64,000 nt of DNA, taken from contig NZ_QAOW01000001.1 in NCBI RefSeq assembly GCF_003051005.1, positions 930,001 through 994,000 of the forward strand, written 5' to 3'. Source of the DNA: Rhodococcus sp. OK519. Its GTDB lineage: Bacteria > Actinomycetota > Actinomycetes > Mycobacteriales > Mycobacteriaceae. Numbering within the stretch: position 1 is the first letter of the stretch; the number at the start of each line of letters is the position of its first letter. Shown here piece after piece: positions 1 to 8,151 of the stretch. A program made the position numbers and the translations under genes. The notes under the pieces are model-generated. The model saw only the letters and a program-made list of their open reading frames with translations, made no database searches and was not told where the DNA came from.

Positions 1-347
1 GTATCGAGATGCTCGAGGAATCCACCAGCCACCTGTCCAACGTGCGGGTCGCGTCGTGGCACGGTCTGCTGGTGGATTACGCCAAGTCCCAAGGAATCTC
101 GGCGATCGTCAAGGGCCTGCGCGGTGCCAACGACTTCGATTACGAGCTGCAGATGGCGCAGATGAACCAGAAGCTCTCGGGCGTCGACACCCTCTTCATC
201 CCCACCAACCCCACCTACAGCTTCCTGTCCAGCTCGCTGGTCAAGGAGGTCGCGACGTTCGGTGGTGACGTGGCGGACATGGTCCCAGAGAAGGTGCACG
301 CCCGCTTGACAGCCCGAATCGCCGAACGCGCCGCCGAGGGCGCCTGA
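1..347 (+). CDS. coaD: Phosphopantetheine adenylyltransferase, 3' part only
   Basis: Only the last 114 or so codons are in the window; the frame is open from base 3 and stops at 345-347. CoaD transfers AMP from ATP to 4'-phosphopantetheine, the penultimate step of coenzyme A synthesis in the cytoplasm. The visible part has the family's late features: the GLRGANDFDYE segment, the FIPTNPTYSFLSSS segment and the SSLVKEVA motif near the C-terminus. The length of this half fits a normal enzyme of about 160 residues. The N-terminal HxGH nucleotidyltransferase motif lies outside the window. The next gene starts 126 bp downstream in the same direction. Confidence 0.95.
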   Translation, partial: IEMLEESTSHLSNVRVASWHGLLVDYAKSQGISAIVKGLRGANDFDYELQMAQMNQKLSGVDTLFIPTNPTYSFLSSSLVKEVATFGGDVADMVPEKVHARLTARIAERAAEGA

Positions 348-473
348 GCGGTTCGATCCGTCCATACTTTCGACGCTGTGCCGACACACCGAACGGCTCG
401 GCGTCCCCGCGGCGTCGACTGGGGCAGACTGGTCACCGGCACCAGCGATGACATCTGACGATTGGGGTTGTGC

Positions 474-1229
474 GTGTACCGGGTATTCGAGGCACTCGAC
501 GAGCTTGTCGCGATCGTCGAGGAGGCGCGTGGAGTTCCGATGACGGCGGGGTGCGTCGTGCCGCGTGGCGACGTCCTCGAACTGCTCGACGATGTGCGGG
601 ACGCAATTCCGGGTGAGCTGGACGATGCCCAGGACGTGCTCGACCACCGTGACAAGTTGGTCGGGGACGCGCGCCAGAATGCAGAGCAGATGGTGACCAC
701 CGCGAACGCGCAAGCGCACGAGGCGGTCACCGACGCTCGCGAGGATGCGGACCGGATCCTCTCCGACGCCAAGGCGCAGGCGGATCGCATGGTCGCCGAG
801 GCGCGCTCGCATGCCGAGCAGTTGGTCCACGATGCGCGGGCGGAAGCCGACGCGACGGTGGCCGACGGGCAGCGTGAATACGACTCGCTGACCGGTCGTG
901 CGCGGTCGGAGTCGGATCGCATGATCGAGACGGGCAAGGCGTCCTACGAGCGGTCCGTCGCGGACGGTATCGCCGAACAGGAGCGTCTCGTGTCGCAGGC
1001 CGAGGTGGTCCAGGCCGCGAACGCGGAGTCCGCGCGCGTGATCGATTCCGCCCACGCCGAGTCCGATCGCCTGCGTTCGGAGTGCGACCTGTACGTCGAC
1101 ACCAAGCTCGCCGAGTTCGAGGACTTCTTGAACGGCACCATCCGGTCCGTCGGGCGTGGTCGCCAGCAGTTGCGGACCGGTACCGGTGTGCCGGACTACG
1201 ACGCCGGCTACGGCGATCGCCGGCGCTGA
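474..1229 (+). CDS. sepIVA: SepIVA-like DivIVA-domain coiled-coil protein
   Basis: Predicted 251-residue cytoplasmic coiled-coil protein. I chose the GTG at 474 because it gives the N-terminus MYRVFEALDELVAIVEEARG, which matches what I recall of M. tuberculosis Rv2927c (SepIVA); an in-frame TTG at 462 adds four residues. Residues 1-55 are a conserved head with a VPRGDVLELLDDVRDAIPGE segment. Residues 60-215 are a long Ala/Glu/Arg-rich heptad region (for example the DAKAQADRMVAEARSHAEQL stretch) expected to form a coiled coil. The C-terminal segment, about residues 205-235, has the LAEFEDFLNGT motif. SepIVA takes part in septation and polar cell-wall growth in mycobacteria; that role is carried over from the family. 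Confidence 0.85.
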   Translation: MYRVFEALDELVAIVEEARGVPMTAGCVVPRGDVLELLDDVRDAIPGELDDAQDVLDHRDKLVGDARQNAEQMVTTANAQAHEAVTDAREDADRILSDAKAQADRMVAEARSHAEQLVHDARAEADATVADGQREYDSLTGRARSESDRMIETGKASYERSVADGIAEQERLVSQAEVVQAANAESARVIDSAHAESDRLRSECDLYVDTKLAEFEDFLNGTIRSVGRGRQQLRTGTGVPDYDAGYGDRRR

Positions 1230-1357
1230 CATCGTCGGGGTGGTCCCGGTCATACACGGATTCCGCTGCTGATTTTCTTCTGATTTCCTTCCGGGGTACG
1301 TGATCGCGTACCGTGGAGTGGTTGCCCGTTCCAAATGTTTTCCGAAAGAGACTTCCG

Positions 1358-1975
1358 TTGTCATCCCGTCATCACCGTTCATCTCGCCCCACTCGGGACG
1401 AGGGCTTCGTGCTGGACACACTCTCGCTGGGTCGTCGTCCGGGTTCGATGCGTACGGTGTCGCGGGTGGTGCCGGCTCCCTCGCGGATCGGTCTCGACCT
1501 CGTCGCGATCGAAAAGGGCACGGACGTGGAACTCGATCTGCGGCTCGAATCGGTATCCGAGGGGGTGCTCGTCACCGGGACCGCCGACGCGGACACGGTG
1601 GGCGAGTGCTCGCGGTGCCTCGAGCCGTTTACCGACTCTGTCGCTCTCCATCTGACGGAGCTGTTCGCATACCCGGACAGCACCACTGAGGAGACCACAG
1701 AGGAGGATGAGGTTTACCGGGTCGTGGACGACGAGATCGACCTCGAGCCGGTGATCGTCGATGCCGTCGGACTGGAGCTTCCGCTCCAGCCGTTGTGCAG
1801 CGACGATTGTGAGGGCCTGTGCCCCGATTGTGGCGTTCGCCTGGCGATTGCGGAATCCGGGCACAGTCATGAAATAATGGATCCTCGCTGGGCTGGGCTC
1901 GCAGCCAAATTCGGTGCAGGATCCGACGCCAGCAATGCAACTGCTGATGCCAGCAAGATCAACGAGGAGAAGTAG
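1358..1975 (+). CDS. DUF177 (YceD-like) protein
   Basis: Protein of 205 residues of the DUF177/YceD family, whose gene almost always precedes rpmF. The TTG start at 1358 is favoured because a GAAAGAG ribosome-binding site lies at 1343-1349 with suitable spacing and the N-terminus then has the family length; the frame stays open upstream to 1313. Visible features are the LGRRPGSM segment, a CSRC pair in the first half, the acidic [13 protein letters not shown] stretch, and a [13 protein letters not shown] cluster that looks like a zinc ribbon. The family is linked to 23S rRNA or ribosome metabolism, but no precise reaction is established. It stops 2 bp before rpmF and is surely cotranscribed with it. 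M. tuberculosis has the same order (Rv2926c). Confidence 0.85.
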   Translation: MSSRHHRSSRPTRDEGFVLDTLSLGRRPGSMRTVSRVVPAPSRIGLDLVAIEKGTDVELDLRLESVSEGVLVTGTADADTVGECSRCLEPFTDSVALHLTELFAYPDSTTEETTEEDEVYRVVDDEIDLEPVIVDAVGLELPLQPLCSDDCEGLCPDCGVRLAIAESGHSHEIMDPRWAGLAAKFGAGSDASNATADASKINEEK

Positions 1976-1977
1976 AC

Positions 1978-2160
1978 GTGGCTGTTCCCAAGCGCAGAAT
2001 GTCGCGGTCCAACACTAGGTCGCGACGGAGCCAGTGGAAGACCACTGCGCCCACCCTCATCACCTGCCCCAACCGTGCGTGCGGCGAGAAGACGCTGCCC
2101 CACGTGGCTTGCCCGTCGTGCGGCACCTACAAGGGCCGTCAGGTTACCGCCGCGGTCTAG
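1978..2160 (+). CDS. rpmF: 50S ribosomal protein L32
   Basis: Sixty-residue basic protein starting at GTG 1978, with the L32 N-terminus [20 protein letters not shown]. Two cysteine pairs (CPNRAC and CPSC) suggest the zinc-ribbon form of L32. It is a structural protein of the large ribosomal subunit near the peptidyl-transferase region. It lies between the DUF177 gene (2 bp upstream) and rnc (16 bp downstream), the common actinobacterial order. Confidence 0.97.
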   Translation: MAVPKRRMSRSNTRSRRSQWKTTAPTLITCPNRACGEKTLPHVACPSCGTYKGRQVTAAV

Positions 2161-2176
2161 TCTGCTCAGTCGCGCT

Positions 2177-2944
2177 GTGACCAGCAAGAAAAGCAATACA
2201 GCACACGCCGGCGGCGAGGAAGATCACGGATCGCTCCTCGCCGCCCTCGGCGTTCCTCTCGAAGACGATCTCCTGACTCTGGCGTTGACCCATCGCTCGT
2301 ACGCGTACGAGCACGGCGGGTTGCCGACCAACGAGCGACTCGAGTTCCTCGGTGACTCGGTCCTGGGACTGACCATCACCGAGCGCCTCTACCTGTCCCA
2401 CCCTGAGAAGTCCGAGGGTGAGCTTGCCAAGATCCGCGCCAGCATCGTCAACATGCATGCGCTGGCCGAGGTAGCGCGAGGACTGGGGCCCGATGGACTC
2501 GGGGCGTACCTATACCTCGGCAAGGGCGAGGAGATGACGGGTGGACGCAACAAGCCGAGCATCCTTGCCGATGGCATGGAGTCACTGCTCGGTGCGATCC
2601 ATCTCGAACACGGCATCGACACCGCCCGGCGGGTGGTGCTCGACCTGTTCGCCGATCTGCTCGCTCGGGCCCCCAAGCTCGGCGCCGGCCTGGACTGGAA
2701 GACCAGTCTCCAGGAACTGACGGCCGAACGAGGTGTCGGAGTTCCCTCGTACGAGATCACCGCGACCGGTCCCGACCACGACAAAGAGTTCACCGCGACC
2801 GTCGTCGTCGGAGGCGATGCTCTCGGTGTCGGTGTCGGGCGCTCCAAGAAGGAAGCGGAGCAGAAGGCCGCGAGCACTGCGTGGAGCGCGCTGTCCGAGT
2901 CGGCGCAGTCGGCCGAGGCCGACGAAGCCGTCCTCGAGCCGTAA
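2177..2944 (+). CDS. rnc: Ribonuclease III
   Basis: Double-stranded-RNA endonuclease that matures rRNA precursors and cuts structured mRNAs; 255 residues from GTG 2177. The frame is open further upstream, but that extension overlaps rpmF and has no family similarity. Residues 52-63 carry the signature [12 protein letters not shown] with catalytic Glu56 and Asp60. The second metal-binding pair is Asp132 and Glu135 in [10 protein letters not shown]. The C-terminal region, about residues 175-245, is a double-stranded-RNA-binding domain ending in the [11 protein letters not shown] motif. It is followed after 24 bp by mutM, as in M. tuberculosis (Rv2925c-Rv2924c). Confidence 0.96.
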   Translation: MTSKKSNTAHAGGEEDHGSLLAALGVPLEDDLLTLALTHRSYAYEHGGLPTNERLEFLGDSVLGLTITERLYLSHPEKSEGELAKIRASIVNMHALAEVARGLGPDGLGAYLYLGKGEEMTGGRNKPSILADGMESLLGAIHLEHGIDTARRVVLDLFADLLARAPKLGAGLDWKTSLQELTAERGVGVPSYEITATGPDHDKEFTATVVVGGDALGVGVGRSKKEAEQKAASTAWSALSESAQSAEADEAVLEP

Positions 2945-2968
2945 CGCCACTCGGGTCGAGGACGTAGC

Positions 2969-3835
2969 GTGCCGGAACTTCCCGAAGTCGAGGTCGTCCG
3001 ACGTGGTCTCGAGGACCACGTCGTCGGACACACCATCGGTGACGTCGAGGTCCTGCATCCACGTGCGACCCGTCGACACCTGCCGGGTTCGATCGACCTC
3101 GCGGCACGACTCGACGGTCAGACCGTCGTGTCGGCCGAGAGGCGCGGCAAGTACCTGTGGCTCGTCCTCGAACCGAGTTCTGCCGCGATCGTCGTGCACC
3201 TGGGGATGAGCGGCCAGATGTTGGTCCAGGATCCGTCGGTGCCCGACGAGAAGCACCTGCGGATCCGGGCCCGCCTCGAGTCCGGGATCGATCTGCGCTT
3301 CGTCGATCAGCGGACCTTCGGTGGGTGGGCGCTGGCCGATCTGGTGACCGTCGACGGCACTGTCGTGCCGGGCTCGGTGGCGCACATCGCCCGTGACCCC
3401 CTCGATCCGCTCTTCGATCCGGACGTTGTGGTGAGGACGTTGCGGGGCAAGCAGACCGAGATCAAGCGGGCCCTGCTCGACCAGACGATCGTGTCCGGGG
3501 TGGGCAACATCTACGCCGACGAGGCATTGTGGCGAGCCGAGATCCACGGCAACCGTCCCACCGACAAGCTGAGCGGGCCGAGGCTGCGGCGACTGCTCGG
3601 TGCGGCCCGGGACGTCATGACCGAGGCACTCGACCAGGGCGGCACCTCCTTCGACGCGTTGTACGTCAACGTCAACGGCCAGTCCGGCTACTTCGATCGG
3701 TCCCTCAACGCCTACGGGCAGGAGGATCTGCCGTGCCGGCGATGCGGCGCACCCATCCGTCGCGAGAAGTTCATGAACCGCTCGTCGTACAGCTGTCCCC
3801 GATGCCAACCGCGCCCGCGACTCGCGCACGGATGA
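2969..3835 (+). CDS. mutM: Formamidopyrimidine-DNA glycosylase
   Basis: Base-excision repair enzyme of 288 residues that removes 8-oxoguanine and ring-opened purines and nicks the strand by beta/delta elimination. The N-terminus [15 protein letters not shown] gives the catalytic Pro (residue 2, first after Met removal) and Glu3. The C-terminal zinc finger has four cysteines (CRRCG near residue 253 and CPRC near residue 279) with the [13 protein letters not shown] helix. It is the last gene of the leftward housekeeping run. Its end overlaps the convergent MocR gene by 65 bp, so the two 3' ends share sequence. Confidence 0.96.
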   Translation: MPELPEVEVVRRGLEDHVVGHTIGDVEVLHPRATRRHLPGSIDLAARLDGQTVVSAERRGKYLWLVLEPSSAAIVVHLGMSGQMLVQDPSVPDEKHLRIRARLESGIDLRFVDQRTFGGWALADLVTVDGTVVPGSVAHIARDPLDPLFDPDVVVRTLRGKQTEIKRALLDQTIVSGVGNIYADEALWRAEIHGNRPTDKLSGPRLRRLLGAARDVMTEALDQGGTSFDALYVNVNGQSGYFDRSLNAYGQEDLPCRRCGAPIRREKFMNRSSYSCPRCQPRPRLAHG

Positions 3836-5243
3836 CACCGGCGATCACCTTCGCCGCCTCGTCCGCCCGGGATTCGGGCAACCGCGCGTAGCCGCACAGG
3901 AGCCCACGTGGTCCGTCCGCGGCCACCCGATACCCGGCCAGGCCGCAGACCGTGACACCGCGCTGTTGGACCTCGTCGGCCACTGCGTCGTCGTCGGTTC
4001 CGTCGGGAAGTCGCAGTGCCACATGCAGTCCCGCCTCGACCCCCAGCGGTTCGACGTCGGGCAGGTACGTCCGCAGCGCGTCGACGAAGGCCTGCCTGCG
4101 CGCGGCGTATGTCCGTGAGGTCCGGGCGAGATGTCTTGTGAGCGAACCGGATTCGGTGAACTCCGCGAACGCGTCCGCAGTGACGGCGCAGGCGGTCTCG
4201 CCGGTGATCGCCAGGGCGTCGTGAACCCGCGGCAGCAGATCCACGGGCGGAACCAGCCACGCGAGTCGTAGCGACGGCGAGACGATCTTCGACGCCGTTC
4301 CCACGTAGGCGACGTGGTTGCGCCCGCCCTCGATCGCCCGCAGAGCCGGCAACGATGCGACGCCGTAGCGGAATTCGCCGTCGTAGTCGTCCTCGACGAT
4401 CAGCCGGCCGGTGGCCGCGGCATCGGCCACGAGGGCGGCCCGCCGAGCCGCCGACATCCGTGAACCCATCGGGTACTGGTGTGCCGGAGTGCAGTACACC
4501 GCGGCGTCGTCCGCCTGCAGATTCGCGGGATCGAGTCCGTCGAGGTCGACTGCGACGGGCCGTGCACGGACACCCGCGAATTCGAATGCCCTGCGCGCCT
4601 TCGTGTAGCCCGGATCCTCGAAGGCGATCCGACGTCCGGGCAGGTCCGCCGCGATCGCGAGAGTCCGCAGCGCCGCGAGTGCGCCGGGCACGACGACGAT
4701 CTCGTCGGCGTCCGCCACGATTCCGCGGGTGCGGCGCAGATGCACCGACAGCGCCTCCCGCAGCCGGAAGTGCCCACCGGGGCCGGGCGCCGTGTTCGGG
4801 ACGGGGCCGGTGGTTGCCGAGCGCCACGCGGATCGCCAGTCCCGCGGCGAGATCAGCGCGGTGTCCGGGAACCCGGGGGTGAGGTCGAGTACGTCGGGAG
4901 GGGGCGTGGCGTGGACAGATGTCGACGTCTCGGCCACCGGGGCGACATGTGGTGTCACGCCGGCCTGCGCGGCGGCATCGGCACCGGTCGCGACTCGGGT
5001 GCCCGATCCTGCTCGCGAGTCGACAAAACCGGCGGCGGTCAGTTCGTCGTACGCGTCGACGACGGCGGCACGCGACACCCCGAGTTCGAGTGCGAGGATC
5101 CGACTGGCGGGCAGGAGATCTCCGGGCCGGAGGGCGCCCGCGCGCAATGCGACGATCACGGCCCCCGCGATTCGCTGCCGGAGCGGCTCTGCCGTGGCCG
5201 GGAGCGTGAGGTGCAGGTTCGACGCGCGTGAGGTCCGGGCCAT
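3771..5243 (-). CDS. MocR-type regulator (GntR helix-turn-helix fused to aminotransferase fold)
   Basis: PLP-binding transcription regulator of 490 residues. The start [10 protein letters not shown] at 5243 was chosen because the frame continues upstream without family similarity. Residues 15-85 are a GntR winged helix with the [20 protein letters not shown] recognition segment. Residues 120-485 form a class I aminotransferase fold with DDYDGEFRY at 285-293 and the PLP-binding lysine Lys319 in [15 protein letters not shown]. Such proteins (PdxR, GabR, TauR) sense PLP or amino-acid adducts; the ligand here is unknown. It is transcribed away from a PPOX flavin-binding gene 78 bp away, a common arrangement that makes that gene a likely target. 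Confidence 0.9.
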   Translation of the reverse strand: MARTSRASNLHLTLPATAEPLRQRIAGAVIVALRAGALRPGDLLPASRILALELGVSRAAVVDAYDELTAAGFVDSRAGSGTRVATGADAAAQAGVTPHVAPVAETSTSVHATPPPDVLDLTPGFPDTALISPRDWRSAWRSATTGPVPNTAPGPGGHFRLREALSVHLRRTRGIVADADEIVVVPGALAALRTLAIAADLPGRRIAFEDPGYTKARRAFEFAGVRARPVAVDLDGLDPANLQADDAAVYCTPAHQYPMGSRMSAARRAALVADAAATGRLIVEDDYDGEFRYGVASLPALRAIEGGRNHVAYVGTASKIVSPSLRLAWLVPPVDLLPRVHDALAITGETACAVTADAFAEFTESGSLTRHLARTSRTYAARRQAFVDALRTYLPDVEPLGVEAGLHVALRLPDGTDDDAVADEVQQRGVTVCGLAGYRVAADGPRGLLCGYARLPESRADEAAKVIAGVIRARVAGAVGIGDSCTTSGS

Positions 5244-5252
5244 GCCGTCAGA

Positions 5253-5303
5253 ATACTGGTCTGGGAAAGTTGACGAATTTGGACCTGGTGAGTCAACCGG
5301 TAT
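5253..5303. promoter_or_regulatory. Divergent promoter region of MocR and PPOX genes
   Basis: The 78-bp gap between the two divergent genes contains ATACTGGT at 5253-5260 and its near-complement ACCGGTAT at 5296-5303, plus an exact GTTGAC (5269-5274) / GTCAAC (5292-5297) inverted pair. These could be MocR operator half-sites. The arms are not symmetrically nested, so the assignment is weak. Confidence 0.35.
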
Positions 5304-5321
5304 CGGTCGAGGCTGGGAACC

Positions 5322-5975
5322 ATGACCGAAACGAGCGGCCTGCTCCGCATCCGACGCCTGCCCGAACGCTCCAGCGATTCCCGATCCGAACTCGACTCGA
5401 TTCTCGACGCCTGCCCCTTCGGAACGCTCGCCACCGTCGTCGACGGGCAGCCCTGGGCGGTGCCCATGCTCTATGCCCGTCTCGGAGACCGGATCCTGCT
5501 GCACGGCTCGACCGGGGCCGGTGCGCTGCGGCAGGTCGCGGCGGGCGCACCCGCGTCCCTGTGCGTGACGCTCCTCGACGGAATCGTCGTGGCCGACAAC
5601 CTCTTCAACTCCTCGGCGAACTACCGCTCCGCGGTCGTCCGCGGCAACCTCGCGACACTCGAACGCGACGAGGCCGAGTGCGCGCTCGTCGAACTGTCGG
5701 ATGCGCTCATCCCGGGCCGCAGCGCCGAGGTGCGCCCGTCGACGCGCAAGGAACTCGCGGCGACGCTGACGATCGCGCTGCCGATCGAGGCCGGGAACTG
5801 GACGGTGAAGACCCGCTGCGCGCCTCCGAGCGCGGGTGACTCCGATCCCGGGGTGTGGGCCGGAGTGGTCCCGATACGAATTGTTGCGGGCGAACCTGTC
5901 CCGGCGCCGTGGGTGGGCGCGGACGTGCCGGTGCCGGCGTCGGTGAAGGCGCTCCGTCGCGAAGCCTTCCGGTGA
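5322..5975 (+). CDS. Pyridoxamine 5'-phosphate oxidase-family flavin-binding protein
   Basis: Protein of 217 residues with a split-barrel fold of the PPOX/NimA-like type (COG3467-like). Visible features are the N-terminal CPFGTLATVVDGQPWAVPM strand pair, LLHGSTGAGALRQV, and an NYRSAVVRGNLATL segment typical of FMN- or heme-binding members. It is shorter and different in sequence from true PdxH, so real pyridoxine oxidase activity should not be assumed. It is divergent from the MocR gene and probably controlled by it. The stop at 5973-5975 is followed by a direct repeat and a strong hairpin, so it appears to be monocistronic. Confidence 0.8.
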   Translation: MTETSGLLRIRRLPERSSDSRSELDSILDACPFGTLATVVDGQPWAVPMLYARLGDRILLHGSTGAGALRQVAAGAPASLCVTLLDGIVVADNLFNSSANYRSAVVRGNLATLERDEAECALVELSDALIPGRSAEVRPSTRKELAATLTIALPIEAGNWTVKTRCAPPSAGDSDPGVWAGVVPIRIVAGEPVPAPWVGADVPVPASVKALRREAFR

Positions 5976-5976
5976 C

Positions 5977-6008
5977 GCGCCGAGAGTGACGTCGCGCCGA
6001 GAGTGACG
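5977..6008. repeat. 15-bp direct repeat (two copies)
   Basis: GCGCCGAGAGTGACG occurs at 5977-5991 and again at 5994-6008, 17 bp apart, directly after the PPOX stop codon. I see no function; it may be a slippage duplication. Confidence 0.6.
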
Positions 6009-6018
6009 GTGCACCCGG

Positions 6019-6060
6019 ATTGACCCCACGCGGACCCGATCGCGTCCGCGTGGGGTCAAT
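6019..6060 (+). terminator. 16-bp hairpin, probable terminator after the PPOX gene
   Basis: Perfect 16-bp inverted repeat (arms 6019-6034 and 6045-6060, left arm ATTGACCCCACGCGGA) with a 10-nt loop. There is no T-run after it, which is common for actinobacterial terminators. It separates the PPOX gene from the kdp promoter. Confidence 0.7.
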
Positions 6061-6086
6061 TCGTGTGCGGCGGGCCCTGACCGACC

Positions 6087-6147
6087 CGTAAAGATCGCGT
6101 AAACGCGCTCAGATTCGGGCGTCAGCAGAGTGTCAGGACGACGTCAG
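6087..6147 (+). promoter_or_regulatory. kdp promoter with 11-bp-phased repeats, candidate KdpE sites
   Basis: Two CGTAAA copies start at 6087 and 6098, and three GTCAG copies start at 6121, 6132 and 6143. All neighbouring copies within each set are exactly 11 bp apart. OmpR/PhoB-family response regulators such as KdpE bind direct repeats with this spacing. The array lies 82 to 142 bp upstream of the first small ORF of the kdp operon, so it is a good candidate KdpE operator. Confidence 0.55.
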
Positions 6148-6228
6148 TGAGCTTGAAACGGGTGCAGGCTCCGCAGTGAGCGTCGAGATACGGCGCTGCC
6201 GTTCTCGAGGAAGTCGAAGAGGAACACC

Positions 6229-6321
6229 ATGGCTGATATGGCCTACGTCGGGTTGATCATCGGTGTGTTCACCGCCTGCGCGCTGGTGCTGCGCGGCCTG
6301 CAGGCGAGGGGCGCGCGGTGA
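6229..6321 (+). CDS. Small single-span membrane ORF upstream of kdpF
   Basis: Thirty-residue ORF starting MADMAYVGLIIGVF with an AGAGGAA ribosome-binding site at 6218-6224. Residues 5-22 are hydrophobic and the C-terminus is basic (RGLQARGAR), so one transmembrane helix with the C-terminus inside is likely. Its stop overlaps the kdpF start (GTGA), so the two are translationally coupled. I recall similar short ORFs before kdpF in other actinobacteria. A role as an extra Kdp accessory peptide is inference. Confidence 0.65.
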   Translation: MADMAYVGLIIGVFTACALVLRGLQARGAR

Positions 6322-6416
6322 CGCTCGCCGGGACCGTCAGTGTCGCCGTCGTCGTCATCGCCGCGGCACTCGTGGTCTACCTACTCGTCGCGCTCCTGAA
6401 CCCCGAGCGGTTCTAG
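6318..6416 (+). CDS. kdpF: KdpF small subunit of the potassium-transporting ATPase
   Basis: Thirty-two-residue peptide from GTG 6318 with one transmembrane helix (VAVVVIAAALVVYLLVALL) and the typical KdpF ending LLNPERF. KdpF stabilises the KdpABC complex in the membrane. The start overlaps the preceding small ORF by 4 bp, and kdpA begins 34 bp later with a GAAAGG site. Confidence 0.88.
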   Translation: MTLAGTVSVAVVVIAAALVVYLLVALLNPERF

Positions 6417-6450
6417 GTTCTCCGGCAGGTCTTCGAAAGGTCATAGCCCA

Positions 6451-8151
6451 ATGAATCCCGCTCTCGCAGCGGGACTGCAGATAGCACTGGTCGTTGCCGT
6501 GCTAGCGATTCTGTATGTCCCCGTCGGTGACTACATGGCGAAGGTCTACACCACCGACACAGATCTCCGGTCCGGAGATCTGCGCATCGAATCTCTCCTC
6601 TACCGGCTCTGCCGGATCAATCCTCGCACCGAGCAGACTTGGTACGGCTACGCCGGCAGCCTGCTCGGCTTCTCGGCAGCGAGTGTGCTGCTGCTGTACT
6701 TCCTGCAGCGCGTCCAGGGCGTGCTGCCCCTCGGCCACGGACTCGACGGCGTCAGCCCTGCCGTCGCTTTCAACACTGCGGCCTCGTTCGTCGCCAATAC
6801 CAACTGGCAGTCGTACGTCCCCGAGACGACGATGAGTCACCTCACCCAGACCTTGGGCCTCGCGGTGCAGAACTTCGTGTCCGCCGCGGTCGGCATGGCG
6901 GTCGCCGCCGCGCTGATCCGCGGATTCGTGCGGGTCTCGCGGGGCGGTGAGATCGGCAACTTCTGGGTCGACCTCACCCGCGGAAGCCTGCGCATCCTGC
7001 TGCCGCTCTCCTTCGTGCTCGCACTGATCCTGCTGAGCCAGGGCGTGATCCAGTCGTTCCGGACCGGATTCTCGTCCACCGGTCTGGACGGGACAACCGT
7101 CACCAACGCGCTCGCTCCGGTCGCCTCGCAGGAGGCGATCAAGGAACTGGGCACCAACGGCGGCGGCATCCTCGCAGCCAACTCGGCGCACCCGTTCGAG
7201 AACCCCACTCCGCTCAGCAACATCGTCGAGATTCTCGCGATCCTGCTGATCCCGGTGAGCCTGACCCGGACGTTCGGCACCATGGTCGGCGATCGCCGGC
7301 AGGGCCTGACGCTCCTCGCGGTCATGTCGACGCTGTTCTTCGGACTGCTCGCGGTGACGCTCGCCGCCGAGTCCGGCGCGCGCGGCGTCGCTGCCAACGC
7401 GGCCGGATCCATGATGGAAGGCAAGGAAGTTCGTTTCGGAATCCCCGGATCGGCTCTCTTCGCGGTCGCGACGACCGGCACCAGCACCGGCGCCGTGAAC
7501 TCGGCGCACGACAGCATGTCGCCGCTCGGTGGCGGCGCGGTGCTGCTCAACATGCTGCTCGGCGAGATCGCGCCCGGCGGTGTCGGGACCGGCCTGTACG
7601 GCATCCTGGTCCTCGCCCTGATCGCCGTCTTCGTGGGCGGTCTGCTCGTCGGGCGCACCCCCGAGTACCTCGGCAAGAAGCTGGGGCAGCGGGAGATCAC
7701 GCTCGCCGCACTCTCGGTCCTCGTGATGCCCGCCCTCGTGCTGATCGGCACCGGAATCACTGTCATCCTCGGCTCTACCGTCGGCTACCTCGGTAACAGC
7801 GGCGACTCAGGGACCCCCGGCTCTATCCACGGCTTCACCGAGGTGCTGTACGCGTACGCGTCGGCGTCGAACAACAACGGCAGTGCGTTCGGCGGGCTGA
7901 CGGTCACGAGCGACTGGTTCCAGTCGTCGCTCGGCGTGTGCATGCTCCTCGGCCGCTTCCTGCCCATTCTGTTCGTCCTCGCGCTCGCCGGATCGCTGTC
8001 CGCGCAGCGCAGAACGCCCGCCGGCGCCGGAACCCTGCCCACGTCCGGACCCATGTTCACCGGACTGCTCACCGGCACGGTCGTGCTGGTCGCTGCCCTC
8101 ACCTTCTTCCCGGCCCTCGCTCTCGGGCCCATCTCGGAGGCGCTGCAATGA
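6451..8151 (+). CDS. kdpA: Potassium-transporting ATPase subunit A (channel-like subunit)
   Basis: Polytopic membrane protein of 566 residues that binds and conducts K+ in the KdpFABC pump, a high-affinity system used when K+ is scarce. It belongs to the SKT superfamily; filter-loop segments include [52 protein letters not shown] and [14 protein letters not shown], one for each of the four repeats. About ten hydrophobic spans are visible. The length equals typical KdpA. Its stop overlaps the kdpB start (ATGA at 8148-8151). Confidence 0.98.
   Translation: MNPALAAGLQIALVVAVLAILYVPVGDYMAKVYTTDTDLRSGDLRIESLLYRLCRINPRTEQTWYGYAGSLLGFSAASVLLLYFLQRVQGVLPLGHGLDGVSPAVAFNTAASFVANTNWQSYVPETTMSHLTQTLGLAVQNFVSAAVGMAVAAALIRGFVRVSRGGEIGNFWVDLTRGSLRILLPLSFVLALILLSQGVIQSFRTGFSSTGLDGTTVTNALAPVASQEAIKELGTNGGGILAANSAHPFENPTPLSNIVEILAILLIPVSLTRTFGTMVGDRRQGLTLLAVMSTLFFGLLAVTLAAESGARGVAANAAGSMMEGKEVRFGIPGSALFAVATTGTSTGAVNSAHDSMSPLGGGAVLLNMLLGEIAPGGVGTGLYGILVLALIAVFVGGLLVGRTPEYLGKKLGQREITLAALSVLVMPALVLIGTGITVILGSTVGYLGNSGDSGTPGSIHGFTEVLYAYASASNNNGSAFGGLTVTSDWFQSSLGVCMLLGRFLPILFVLALAGSLSAQRRTPAGAGTLPTSGPMFTGLLTGTVVLVAALTFFPALALGPISEALQ

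Noticed and set aside
1295-1312. GGTACG/CGTACC palindrome upstream of the DUF177 gene
   Set aside because: Short, single occurrence, and compatible with chance in this base composition; not strong enough to call an operator.
5977-6008. CRISPR-like repeat
   Set aside because: Only two copies with 2 bp between them; no array anywhere in the window.
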